7,791 bases of DNA from an uncultured Bacteroidota bacterium (GCA_903944755.1 CAJATB010000052.1:1-7791); one strand, 5' to 3'. Shown: positions 1 through 7,707, counted from the first letter of the stretch. Notes: generated by a model not told the origin, from the sequence alone. Program-made: numbers and translations.

Positions 1-1886
1 ATCATGAATGCGTAGGAAGGCATTACTGAACCTGTAGAAAGTGCACTTGGTTCTTCCATATGGTTGAAATGCCATGAATTAGATTTTTTCAAATTTCCTG
101 CACCTTCTCTAGCCAAATCTGGACCAGTACGTTTGCTACCCCATTGGAATGGATGGTCATAAACAAATTCACCTGCTTTACTATACTCGCCATAACGTTC
201 AGTTTCACTTCTAAAAGGACGAATCATTTGTGAGTGACAAGTATAACAACCTTCTCTTACATAAATGTCTCTTCCTTGTAATTCTAAAGGAGTATAGGGT
301 TTAACACTTGCAATGGTAGGAATATTAGATTTCACTAAGAATGTTGGTACAATTTCAACTATACCCCCAATTAAAATAACAATCAGTGACAATATTAATA
401 ATGGTGTTGGCTTTCTTTCAATCCAACGATGCCAATGCTCCCCTGCGTGTTTAGTATACGTTTTTTCTAAAGCTGGTGCTTGCGCATCCTCGTTTGCAAC
501 AAGTGTTCCTTTGCCAATAGTTTTAAAGATATTCACCATCATAAGAATTGCACCGGTTAAATATAAAATACCACCCAACGCTCTCATTGCATAAAACGGA
601 GCCATATAAGTTACCGTTTCTAAGAATTGATATTTTAACTGACCACTTTCTGTGAATTGTTTCCACATTGAAGCTTGTTGAAATGCAGCCCAATACATTG
701 GAATGGCATAAAATAAAATACCTAAAGTTGCTAACCAGAAATGCGCGTTAGCCATTTTTTTAGAGAACAACTCGGTTTTATATATTCTTGGAATTAACCA
801 ATATAAAATACCAAAAGTTAACATACCGTTCCATCCTAATCCTCCAATATGAACGTGTGCAACAATCCAGTCCGTAAAATGCGCTACCGCATTAAAGCTT
901 TTAAGTGACAACATAGGCCCCTCAAAAGTGGACATACCATAAGCAGTTACCGCAACTACCATGAATTTTAAAATCACATCTTCTCTTACTTTATCCCATG
1001 CTCCACGTAAGGTTAACAAACCATTAATCATACCACCCCAGCTCGGGAAAATTAACATAAAGCTAAATACGATACCAATACTCTGTGCCCAGTTTGGTAG
1101 TGCAGTATATAATAAATGATGCGGTCCTGCCCATATGTATAAGAATATTAAAGCCCAAAAGTGTATGATTGATAACCTGTAAGAAAACACTGGTCGGTTC
1201 GCAGCCTTAGGCATGAAGTAATACATCAAACCTAAATACGGTGTGGTTAAGAAAAACGCAACCGCATTATGCCCATACCACCATTGTACTAAAGCATCTT
1301 GCACACCTGCATACCAACTATAACTTTTGAATAGCGAAATTGGCAAAGCAAATGAATTCACTAAATGCAATACAGCAACAGTTACGAATGTGGCAATGTA
1401 AAACCAAACAGCTACATATAAATGGCGTTCACGGCGCTTTATAATGGTTGCAAACATATTAAAACCAAACACTACCCAAATTAAAGTAATGGCAATGTCA
1501 ATTGGCCATTCTAATTCGGCATATTCTTTTGAAGAAGTAATACCTAATGGAAGCGTAATAGCAGCCGCTACAATAATTAATTGCCAGCCCCAGAAATGTA
1601 TTTTACTCAACACATCACTAAACATTCTAGCTTTCACTAAACGTTGTAATGAATAATACACCCCCATAAAAATACCATTACCCACAAACGCAAAAATTAC
1701 AGCATTTGTATGTAAAGGTCTTAAACGACCAAAATTGAAATAGGGTTGTAAGTTTAATACAGTGGGAAAAACCAACTGTAAGGCAATCCATAAACCAACA
1801 GTCATTCCGACTACTCCCCAAATGATTGTTGCGATGGCAAAGTTCCTTACCGTCTTATTATCATACTGAAAACTTTCTACTTGCAT
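1..1886 (-). CDS. ccoNO: Fused cbb3-type cytochrome c oxidase subunits I and II (CcoN-CcoO), 3' end cut by window
   Basis: This is the catalytic part of a cbb3 oxidase, an inner-membrane complex that reduces O2 with electrons from cytochrome c and pumps protons. Translation from the ATG at 1886-1884 (MQVESFQYDNKT) stays open to the left edge (628 codons). Residues 1 to about 455 are CcoN, with about 12 membrane helices. Visible metal ligands are H59 and H346 (low-spin heme b), H344 (heme b3), H206, H256 and H257 (CuB), and Y250, the expected crosslinked tyrosine. All lie one residue below their Pseudomonas stutzeri counterparts, as I recall those. A hydrophilic linker (about 460-487) leads to a CcoO membrane anchor (about 492-513) and a c-type heme site, C547-Y-T-C-H551, followed by RPF. 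The expected axial methionine is M622 in SVMPSY. CcoN and CcoO are separate genes in Proteobacteria; a fusion is usual in Bacteroidota. It follows ccoS by 42 bp. The fusion's last 70-100 residues are estimated to be missing. Confidence 0.96.
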   Translation of the reverse strand, partial: MQVESFQYDNKTVRNFAIATIIWGVVGMTVGLWIALQLVFPTVLNLQPYFNFGRLRPLHTNAVIFAFVGNGIFMGVYYSLQRLVKARMFSDVLSKIHFWGWQLIIVAAAITLPLGITSSKEYAELEWPIDIAITLIWVVFGFNMFATIIKRRERHLYVAVWFYIATFVTVAVLHLVNSFALPISLFKSYSWYAGVQDALVQWWYGHNAVAFFLTTPYLGLMYYFMPKAANRPVFSYRLSIIHFWALIFLYIWAGPHHLLYTALPNWAQSIGIVFSFMLIFPSWGGMINGLLTLRGAWDKVREDVILKFMVVAVTAYGMSTFEGPMLSLKSFNAVAHFTDWIVAHVHIGGLGWNGMLTFGILYWLIPRIYKTELFSKKMANAHFWLATLGILFYAIPMYWAAFQQASMWKQFTESGQLKYQFLETVTYMAPFYAMRALGGILYLTGAILMMVNIFKTIGKGTLVANEDAQAPALEKTYTKHAGEHWHRWIERKPTPLLILSLIVILIGGIVEIVPTFLVKSNIPTIASVKPYTPLELQGRDIYVREGCYTCHSQMIRPFRSETERYGEYSKAGEFVYDHPFQWGSKRTGPDLAREGAGNLKKSNSWHFNHMEEPSALSTGSVMPSYAFM

Positions 1887-1928
1887 AAGTATAATTTAAA
1901 TGGTGATTGAAGTTTTTTTATTAAGATT

Positions 1929-2087
1929 TTATTTTTTTGATTCTTTTATTTCGTCATCAAATAACATTCTAACAGAAGGTGTATAATCATCATCCATTTG
2001 GCCTGTTTTAACAGACCATAAAAAGGCAAATAGAAAGCCGCCGGCTACTACTACACTTACTATGATTAAAATAATTAAAACACCCAT
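1929..2087 (-). CDS. ccoS: cbb3-type cytochrome oxidase assembly protein CcoS
   Basis: This 52-residue protein has one N-terminal membrane helix (about residues 2-24) followed by the family signature: FLWSVKTGQMDDDYTPSVR (residues 20 on) and then MLFDDE. CcoS is needed for cofactor insertion (heme b and CuB) into the CcoN subunit in the systems where it was studied; the exact mechanism is unclear. I chose the ATG at 2087-2085 because it gives the usual MGVLIILI-type start directly at the helix. An in-frame ATG at 2132 would add 15 residues (MWRLHLSQYCHKIFT) unlike the family and would cover the probable promoter. No Shine-Dalgarno sequence is seen; the upstream bases are AT-rich. It lies between ccoI (88 bp upstream) and ccoNO (42 bp downstream), the canonical order. 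Confidence 0.93.
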   Translation of the reverse strand: MGVLIILIIVSVVVAGGFLFAFLWSVKTGQMDDDYTPSVRMLFDDEIKESKK

Positions 2088-2100
2088 TGTAAAAATTTTA

Positions 2101-2116
2101 TGACAATATTGTGACA
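2101..2116. promoter_or_regulatory. Second dyad-symmetric site over the ccoS start region
   Basis: TGACAATATTGTGACA contains the perfect 10-bp palindrome ACAATATTGT (2103-2112) and repeats the TGACA word of the neighbouring operator-like site at 2101-2105 and 2112-2116. It overlaps the expected transcription start for ccoS, where a bound protein would tend to repress. The sequence is AT-rich, so the symmetry could be accidental. Confidence 0.25.
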
Positions 2117-2122
2117 AATGTA
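2115..2122 (-). promoter_or_regulatory. Probable -7 element of a ccoS-ccoNO promoter
   Basis: On the minus strand this reads TACATTTG, a perfect match to TAnnTTTG, the -7 element of the primary Bacteroidota sigma factor. Transcription would begin at about 2109-2111, leaving a leader of about 22-25 bases before the ccoS ATG at 2087. No TTTG -33 element stands at the usual spacing of about 19 bp; the nearest TTTG is 26 bp upstream, inside the inverted repeat at 2146-2157. That would fit an activator-dependent promoter. The match is short and could be chance, and read-through from ccoI is also likely. Confidence 0.4.
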
Positions 2123-2145
2123 ATCGCCACATCAGAATATAAATG

Positions 2146-2157
2146 TGACAAAAGTCA
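2146..2157. promoter_or_regulatory. Possible Crp/Fnr-family operator upstream of ccoS
   Basis: The bases read TGACAAAAGTCA, a perfect inverted repeat TGAC-N4-GTCA. Its centre is about 40 bp upstream of the start site predicted from the -7 element at 2115-2122, the position used by class II Crp/Fnr-type activators. The half-sites resemble those of Fnr-superfamily regulators (for example TTGAC-N4-GTCAA-like sites). Control of a cbb3 oxidase by an oxygen- or redox-responsive Fnr-like protein is well known in other bacteria. The regulator itself is not in the window, so binding is inferred. Confidence 0.4.
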
Positions 2158-2175
2158 TAAAACGCATGATTTTAA

Positions 2176-4572
2176 TCAGCTTTTGGTCCTGATAGGTGCT
2201 GCGTATAAATAGGAAAGTAATGCTGAAAGAGAAACAATGCTTATTGAACTTATTGGCATTAGTATGGCTGCAACCATTGGGGACAATTCTGCCCTAGTAG
2301 CAAAATACATGCCCACCAAGTTATAAAGTAAAGAAAGTATAAATATCAGGGTGATAATAAGCTTTGCTTTTTTTGCAAAAGCCAAAAGGCTATCCATTGA
2401 TTGAATCATTGAACCTTCTAGGATCCCGTCGCTTGCAGGCGTAAAAAGGTGTGTTTGGTCGGTGACCGCTATCCCTACATCACACTTTTGCAAGGCACCT
2501 GCATCATTTAATCCGTCTCCAACCATCATTACTCGGCGACCCGATGCTTGCAATTGTTGTATATACTGAAGTTTATCTAAGGGATTTTGCTCAAAAAGCA
2601 TGGGAATATCGGCACCTAGCAATTGTGTAAGGTGCAACTTTTCAGTTGGATGATCCCCACTTAATAAATGTAGTTGGTACCCAGCTTTTTTTAATTTGGC
2701 AACCATGCTATCTATATTATTTCTATAGGTATGATTAATGCTAAATTTACCTTTGTACACTCCATTAATAGCAATACAAACAACGGAGCCTTCTATTTCC
2801 CCTACTGCTACCCCATGCGCTACCAATAAACTTTTTGAACCTATAAGCATCTCCATGCCATTGCAAGTTGCTTTCGTACCCTTACCTATATAATTTTCAA
2901 TCGCTTCAACCAGTACAGTTTTTTCAACGCGTTCATTAAAATACTTGGTTATTAACTGACTTAGGGGATGGAGTGATTCTCTTGTAACAGATTTAATGGC
3001 AGTAACCTCAACTTCATTTAAATGCTCCCCGCTATATTCCAAATGAGTATCCTGGTGGTTTGTTAAGGTGCCCGTCTTGTCAAAAACAATGGTATCAATT
3101 TTATCCATAGCTTCAATCACACTAGCATTTTTTAAATAAAAATGCTGCTTCCCTAACCACCTTAATACATTCCCATATGTAAATGTAACGGTGAGTAATA
3201 AGGAACAAGGACAAGCAACAATAAGCACTGATGTTACTGCTGGAAGTATTTTTGAACTGTCTACAATAGCCCAATATATCCCACTACCTATGGCTATTGA
3301 GAATAATACAAACGTGAAATATTGACTCCAAGGATGCACGAAAGACTGTTCCTTGTTTTTCTCCGCTTTTAATATAGGGCTATTCCATAATTCTGTAATA
3401 TAACTTTGCCCAACAGGTTTAATTACTTCCACTTGTATTGCCCTGCCCTTTTGTATTCCCCCTGCAAAAACAGTCGACCCATTTTCAACTTCAACTGGTT
3501 CGTTTTCTCCACTTACAAAACTATAGTCAATAAGGGCTCCGTTGGTTAATAATTTGGCGTCCGCAGGTACCATTTCGTCGGCGCGTATTAATAATATAGC
3601 CCCTTTTTCAATAGTTGATAGTGGTTTATTTATTTCTTTGCCTGCTTCTAATACGGTAACGCCTAAAGGGAAAAAGGACTGATAATCCCTATCAAATGAA
3701 AAGGAATCATAGGATTTATCCTGAAACCACCTTCCTATTAACATAAAAAAAACAATTCCACTCATGCTATCTAAATATCCCCCTCCTGTTTGTGTTACTA
3801 TTTCGTACAAGCTCCTTCCAAATGTCACTAGTATGGCTAATGCAATAGGCGCATCTATATTCAACCACTTTTGCCTTAACCCTGTATAAGCAGAAATGAA
3901 AAAACCATTCGCACAATAAAATAATACAGGTAGGGATAAAAGTAAATTCAAATACACAAAAAACGACCTTAAGTTACCCAACTCCGCCAAATCAGCTGAT
4001 AAATATTCGGGGAAGCTTAACATCATTATATTCCCAAAGCAAAAACCAGCAATTCCAATTTTAAGCAATTGCTTTTTATTTACCTTTTTCTTTTTCATCC
4101 AATCATTGCCCCCTAAGTGTATCATGGGTTCATAGCCAACAAAAGAAAGTAATTGGACCAGTTCTTTTAAAGAAATAATGGATGGATTGAAAACTATTTT
4201 TATTTCTTTCTTTTCAAAATGAGTCTGAGACTGAATTACACCGGGATTAATCTTGTGCAAGTTTTCCAACAACCACACACAACTCACGCAATGTATTTGT
4301 GGTAAATAAAATACAACGTGTGCTTGATCCCCCACCCTGAATTGAATGAGCTGTTCTTGAATAGCAGCATTGTCTAAATAATTATATTTCTCGGAAACAA
4401 AATGTCCTTTTGCAGAAAAGCCAGGCATGTCTGTCAAATCGTAGTATTGACACAACCCATTTTCATCCAATAATTGAAATACCATTTTGCAACCATCGCA
4501 ACAAAAATATTTGTCGTCTAGTTGAATTGTCTCATCACATTTTTCTCCACAATGGTAACATTTATGCTGCAT
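2176..4572 (-). CDS. ccoI: Copper-translocating P1B-type ATPase of cbb3 oxidase assembly (CcoI/FixI type)
   Basis: This 798-residue membrane ATPase is the CcoI type, which moves copper out of the cytoplasm to supply the CuB centre of cbb3 oxidase. In order it shows a cysteine-rich N-terminal metal-binding segment (C5, C8, C12, C24, C25, C28); an HMA-like domain with C95-V-S-C98; a charged stretch (KKKKVNKK, about 160-167); membrane helices from about 168; an actuator loop with SGE at 354-356 (TGE in most P-type ATPases); the ion-binding C454-P-C456; phosphorylation motif D498-KTGTLT; H535-P536 of the nucleotide-binding domain; the hinge GDGLND (685-690); and two last helices with a methionine/serine-rich SPMVAAILMPISS. 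Length matches CcoI of Bacteroidota. Housekeeping CopA-type exporters lack the six-cysteine leader, and the adjoining ccoS and ccoNO support the assembly role. The ATG at 4572 is the natural start, just before the cysteine segment. The gene appears intact. Confidence 0.95.
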   Translation of the reverse strand: MQHKCYHCGEKCDETIQLDDKYFCCDGCKMVFQLLDENGLCQYYDLTDMPGFSAKGHFVSEKYNYLDNAAIQEQLIQFRVGDQAHVVFYLPQIHCVSCVWLLENLHKINPGVIQSQTHFEKKEIKIVFNPSIISLKELVQLLSFVGYEPMIHLGGNDWMKKKKVNKKQLLKIGIAGFCFGNIMMLSFPEYLSADLAELGNLRSFFVYLNLLLSLPVLFYCANGFFISAYTGLRQKWLNIDAPIALAILVTFGRSLYEIVTQTGGGYLDSMSGIVFFMLIGRWFQDKSYDSFSFDRDYQSFFPLGVTVLEAGKEINKPLSTIEKGAILLIRADEMVPADAKLLTNGALIDYSFVSGENEPVEVENGSTVFAGGIQKGRAIQVEVIKPVGQSYITELWNSPILKAEKNKEQSFVHPWSQYFTFVLFSIAIGSGIYWAIVDSSKILPAVTSVLIVACPCSLLLTVTFTYGNVLRWLGKQHFYLKNASVIEAMDKIDTIVFDKTGTLTNHQDTHLEYSGEHLNEVEVTAIKSVTRESLHPLSQLITKYFNERVEKTVLVEAIENYIGKGTKATCNGMEMLIGSKSLLVAHGVAVGEIEGSVVCIAINGVYKGKFSINHTYRNNIDSMVAKLKKAGYQLHLLSGDHPTEKLHLTQLLGADIPMLFEQNPLDKLQYIQQLQASGRRVMMVGDGLNDAGALQKCDVGIAVTDQTHLFTPASDGILEGSMIQSMDSLLAFAKKAKLIITLIFILSLLYNLVGMYFATRAELSPMVAAILMPISSISIVSLSALLSYLYAAPIRTKS

Positions 4573-4583
4573 AGTAATTGGGG

Positions 4584-4614
4584 CAAAGGTGATTCCAATA
4601 GCTGAAATTCCAAC
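4584..4614 (-). promoter_or_regulatory. Possible promoter of ccoI
   Basis: On the minus strand a -7-like CACCTTTG (4591-4584; consensus TAnnTTTG, one mismatch) follows a -33-like GTTG (4614-4611; consensus TTTG, one mismatch) with a spacer of exactly 19 bp, the usual distance. The start of transcription would lie only about 8 bases before the ccoI ATG. The 73-bp gap between the peptidase and ccoI is long enough for a separate promoter, but both boxes are imperfect. Confidence 0.3.
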
Positions 4615-4645
4615 TGAGAGCAGTCAGTTTAAACACTGATAATGA

Positions 4646-6223
4646 TCATAATTTTGGAAGCATGCTAATAAAGTCCGGATCCAAAGTATTCTGAACCACA
4701 TAATAGCCTTGCTTATACCATTTCATTCTCGCTGCTAATGATAAAATTTGCCTTTGTATAGGTGCTTTATTTTTCTCTAATTTTTTTAGTTTTTGCTTTT
4801 GTGCTTGTGTGGAAAATTGCAACAATTCATCCCACACATTTTTTCCTTTATAAGAAGTAATGAAATCAGTTGGTGTTTTTAACTTATTAATAGTAGCCTG
4901 TTCCTTCATAAACCATTTAAAAACGAAATCATTTAATAAATTTTCGGCAAATAATACACTATAGTTTGAATCGAACATTATGTCATTATTAAACACCCAG
5001 GTATCAGGATAAATGCCCCCACCACCATATACTATATGTCCTTTTGGTGTTTTATAAGCAATCCCTTTAAAAGTGGTATCCTGCTTCCCTAATGCATCCT
5101 CGTAAACACGATGTACAAAATCCTTCTCGTAAGCCAGTTTGCCATTGGTATAAGGCCTTTGAATATCTCTTCCAAGTGGGGTATAATATTTTGCAGTAGT
5201 TAACCTTAATGCGCCACCATTTGACAAGTTAAATTGTTGTTGAACGAGCCCTTTCCCAAAAGAACGTCGACCCACAATGGTTGCTCTATCCCAGTCTTGC
5301 AAAGCCCCAGCTAATACTTCACTTGCCGAAGCAGAAGTCTCATCCATTAATACAGTAAGTGTAACTTCCTCAAACAAACCTTCTCGCTTGCTAAAAAAAT
5401 CTACCCTTGGCGAATGCGCGCCTTGCGTATAAACAATTAATTTATTACCTGCTATTAGTTCATCTGCAATTGCGACTGCTTCAGAAAGCAAGCCACCCCC
5501 ATTGCCTCTTAAGTCGATTATTAATGAATGCATGCTGTCCTTTAATAAGGGTTCAAGTGCTTGCATAAAGGACTCGTAAGTGCGGTCGGCAAATTTATTA
5601 ATACGAATATATCCTTGTGTTGGCTGAATCATGTAAGCAGCATCTATAGAAGATACTAGCACATTATCTCTTTCAACTACAATTAATTTATTGATACTGC
5701 CTCGTTTAACGAGCAAAGCTACTTTGCTATTGGAAGGGCCTTTTAGTTTTTTTCTAATATCTTCCCCATCCCATTTTTTCCCAGACAATTGAATACTGTC
5801 ATCTGCTTTCAAAAGTATATCCCCAACCAATAATCCCGCTTTTTCTGCAGGCCCCGCTTTAAGTACATACGAAACAAATACACTGTCCCTGAATTGTTGA
5901 AACTCAATGCCAATTCCTTTAAAATTTGACATAAGCTGTTCATTCACCTCCCCTAAGTCTGCGGGAGGAATATATAAAGAATGAGGGTCGAGTTGCGCTA
6001 GATAATAATCGGCAATTTTAAGATCGGCACTGTCATTAGTAATTGAATCAACATACTTTGATTTAACAAGTTGCATTATTTCTTCTATCGCGTGCTGATT
6101 TTGCCATGGCAAAACATTAAAGGAGTTATTTCCTTTAAAAAAGACACCCAATGCAACCCCTATTACTAATACGACTGCGTAAGAAATTGGACTAAACCAT
6201 TTTGTGTTATTATTTTGTTGCAT
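4646..6223 (-). CDS. S41-family carboxy-terminal processing peptidase (CtpA/Prc-like)
   Basis: This 525-residue serine protease carries a single N-terminal hydrophobic segment (about 13-29), so it is probably a membrane-anchored or exported periplasmic protease. A PDZ domain follows (about 90-175, with the GIGIEF carboxylate-loop region at 103-108), then the S41 catalytic domain (about 185-360). Catalytic residues are visible as S299 in TSASASEVLAGAL, K324 in RSFGKG and Q328; the Ser-to-Lys spacing of 25 residues equals that of Prc (S430/K455). RGNGGG at 239-244 is also typical. The C-terminal 150 residues are a lysine-rich helical tail common in Bacteroidota members. Family proteases trim or degrade proteins from the C terminus in the cell envelope. 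Its substrate cannot be read from the sequence. It precedes ccoI by 73 bp on the same strand, so co-transcription is possible, but I know of no firm functional link to cbb3 oxidase. Confidence 0.94.
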   Translation of the reverse strand: MQQNNNTKWFSPISYAVVLVIGVALGVFFKGNNSFNVLPWQNQHAIEEIMQLVKSKYVDSITNDSADLKIADYYLAQLDPHSLYIPPADLGEVNEQLMSNFKGIGIEFQQFRDSVFVSYVLKAGPAEKAGLLVGDILLKADDSIQLSGKKWDGEDIRKKLKGPSNSKVALLVKRGSINKLIVVERDNVLVSSIDAAYMIQPTQGYIRINKFADRTYESFMQALEPLLKDSMHSLIIDLRGNGGGLLSEAVAIADELIAGNKLIVYTQGAHSPRVDFFSKREGLFEEVTLTVLMDETSASASEVLAGALQDWDRATIVGRRSFGKGLVQQQFNLSNGGALRLTTAKYYTPLGRDIQRPYTNGKLAYEKDFVHRVYEDALGKQDTTFKGIAYKTPKGHIVYGGGGIYPDTWVFNNDIMFDSNYSVLFAENLLNDFVFKWFMKEQATINKLKTPTDFITSYKGKNVWDELLQFSTQAQKQKLKKLEKNKAPIQRQILSLAARMKWYKQGYYVVQNTLDPDFISMLPKL

Positions 6224-6284
6224 GTTGTTGTATTCCCGCTAAAATTACATTAAAATGGCTATTTTCACACACAAGTTTTACCAC
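6224..6284. promoter_or_regulatory. Divergent intergenic region between S41 peptidase and sugar kinase
   Basis: The two genes on either side point away from each other, so both promoters should lie here or just inside the neighbouring coding ends. I found no clear TTTG / TAnnTTTG pair on either strand; the best is a minus-strand TAATTTTA with one mismatch and a poorly spaced TTG. A weak GGGA stands about 12 bases before the peptidase ATG. Confidence 0.35.
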
Positions 6285-7136
6285 ATGATTAAGAATTACA
6301 TTATTGCCGATAGCGGTGCTACAAAATGTCAATGGACTATTGTATTAAACAATAAGAAAAAAAACATCATTACCCAGGGTATTAGCCCCTATTTTCTTTC
6401 AATGGAAGAAATTGTAACATTGCTTAATAAGTCTTTTCATAAAAAAGTAGCCCTCGAAACTATACAGGCTGTATATTTTTATGGTACGGGTTTAAGTAAT
6501 GCAAATAATGTAGCTATAATAAAAAAAGCGCTAAAGCAAGTTTTCACAAAAGCAACCCTCGATATTCAAACCGACTTAACGGCTGTTGCAAGGGCAACGT
6601 GCAAGCATGAAAAAGGGGTGGCCTGCATTTTAGGAACTGGTTCCAATACTGGATTTTATAACGGAAAGAAAATTGTAAAAAATAGTCCCGGACTAGGTTA
6701 TGTTTTAGGAGATGAAGGCAGTGGCGCTTACCTAGGGAAAAAAGTATTACAGTATTTTTTATACAATACATTTGATGAAGATTTAATGGCTGCTTTTGAA
6801 AAAAAATATGCACTTACTAAAGACCAAATTTTAAACGCGATTTACAAGGAACCCTTGCCCAACCGTTACATGGCTTCCTTCGCTAAATTTTTGGCGGAAA
6901 ATAGAGGCCATTATATGATTGAAAATATTATAGAGGATGGCTTGAACGATTTCTTTTTCGCACATATCATAAAATTGAATGAAGCGTGGTTATACCCTAT
7001 TCATTTTGTAGGCAGTGTTGCTTATGGTTTTAAGGATGTCCTAAAACAATTAGCAACTAGTTATGAATTAACATTAGGTAAAATAGTAAAATCACCAATG
7101 GATGGTTTAATTGATTTTCATAAGCAATCAAAGTAA
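6285..7136 (+). CDS. BadF/BadG/BcrA/BcrD-type ATPase, N-acetylglucosamine kinase-like
   Basis: This ASKHA-fold kinase has 283 residues from the ATG at 6285. The phosphate-1 loop ADSGATK follows the start at once; the phosphate-2 region ILGTGSNTGFYNG is at about residues 115-127, followed by GLGYVLGDEGSGAYLG (about 136-151). An adenosine-type motif HFVGSVAYGF lies near 240, and the C terminus GKIVKSPMDGLIDFHK is typical of the group. Closest known functions are N-acetylglucosamine/glucosamine kinases that phosphorylate an amino sugar with ATP in the cytoplasm; the substrate is inferred and could be another sugar. I prefer the start at 6285 (MIKNYIIADSGATK), because these proteins begin a few residues before DSG; an in-frame ATG at 6255 would add ten atypical residues. 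The gene diverges from the S41 peptidase and is followed by, or overlaps, the next gene. It looks complete. Confidence 0.87.
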   Translation: MIKNYIIADSGATKCQWTIVLNNKKKNIITQGISPYFLSMEEIVTLLNKSFHKKVALETIQAVYFYGTGLSNANNVAIIKKALKQVFTKATLDIQTDLTAVARATCKHEKGVACILGTGSNTGFYNGKKIVKNSPGLGYVLGDEGSGAYLGKKVLQYFLYNTFDEDLMAAFEKKYALTKDQILNAIYKEPLPNRYMASFAKFLAENRGHYMIENIIEDGLNDFFFAHIIKLNEAWLYPIHFVGSVAYGFKDVLKQLATSYELTLGKIVKSPMDGLIDFHKQSK

Positions 7137-7707
7137 TTTTGTGCACGAAATAGAACCTTATTTTCAATGGCGCCATATGTATATGGCAGAAGAAGACCCT
7201 AGATCCATTTTCTTTGGAAGAACGTATAGCGAGTTTGAATTTTCTCAAACAGTTTACAACTATTTCATACATCCACAATGGGATGAATTTGGCAGTAAAA
7301 CACTTTACCTTAAAATTTTATTCGTGGACTATGATTCCAAATTTGCTATTATAGAAATGATTGGAGAATGGAATGACGCGATTGAAAATGACATCATGTA
7401 TTTAAAAAGAGAAGTATTCGATAAACTTCAATTTGAAGGAATTACTAAGTTCATTTTAATTGCTGAAAACGTATATAATTTTCACAGCGGCGACAGAGAC
7501 TATTATGAAGAATTATATGAAGAACTTTCAGATGAAGAAGGATGGGCAGTTCTAATAAACTTACAAGTTGGTGCCCAACATGATTTTTTACAAAGGAAAT
7601 TGAATAGGTATATTGAACTAATGGAAATTGAACCCTGGAGAACCTATAAACCCGAAGATTTTTTCCAATTGATTGACAAAAAAATAAATGACCGTTTAAG
7701 CATTTAA
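7111..7707 (+). CDS. Conserved acidic protein of unknown function (Bacteroidota type)
   Basis: This 198-residue protein resembles a conserved Bacteroidota hypothetical as I remember it; no function is known to me. Recognisable conserved blocks are PYFQWRHMYMAEEDPRS (about 16-32), FFGRTYSEFEF (34-44), YNYFIHPQWDEFGS (49-62), IGEWNDAIENDI (84-95), KFILIAENVYNFH (113-125) and a strongly acidic DYYEELYEELSDEEGW (130-145). There is no signal peptide, membrane helix or obvious catalytic motif, so it is probably cytosolic. The start is uncertain. The ATG at 7111 overlaps the kinase gene by 26 bp, while the in-frame GTG at 7141 lies 4 bp after the kinase stop codon and begins five residues before the conserved PYFQWR. 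I think the GTG is quite possible. Either arrangement suggests translational coupling with the kinase. Confidence 0.8.
   Translation: MIFISNQSNFVHEIEPYFQWRHMYMAEEDPRSIFFGRTYSEFEFSQTVYNYFIHPQWDEFGSKTLYLKILFVDYDSKFAIIEMIGEWNDAIENDIMYLKREVFDKLQFEGITKFILIAENVYNFHSGDRDYYEELYEELSDEEGWAVLINLQVGAQHDFLQRKLNRYIELMEIEPWRTYKPEDFFQLIDKKINDRLSI

Noticed and set aside
313..594. Plus-strand open frame of 93 codons
   Set aside because: It lies wholly antisense to ccoNO, whose translation is unambiguous; the predicted protein matches no family I recognise.
1444..1656. Plus-strand open frame of 70 codons
   Set aside because: It is antisense to the CcoN membrane helices and has no recognisable domain or start signal.
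2088..2132. Fifteen-residue N-terminal extension of CcoS from an upstream ATG
   Set aside because: The added residues are unlike CcoS, precede the membrane helix unnecessarily and cover the TAnnTTTG promoter-like box.
4612..4629. Inverted repeat AACTGA-GAGCAG-TCAGTT after the S41 gene, considered as a terminator
   Set aside because: The stem is only 6 bp and AT-rich, no T-run follows it on the minus strand where it would be needed, and it overlaps the possible ccoI promoter.
6544..6813. Minus-strand open frame of 89 codons
   Set aside because: It is antisense to the sugar kinase over its conserved phosphate-binding motifs, which fix the coding strand.
7057..7278. Minus-strand open frame of 73 codons
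   Set aside because: It is antisense to the end of the kinase and the start of the conserved unknown protein, both of which have family-like sequence.
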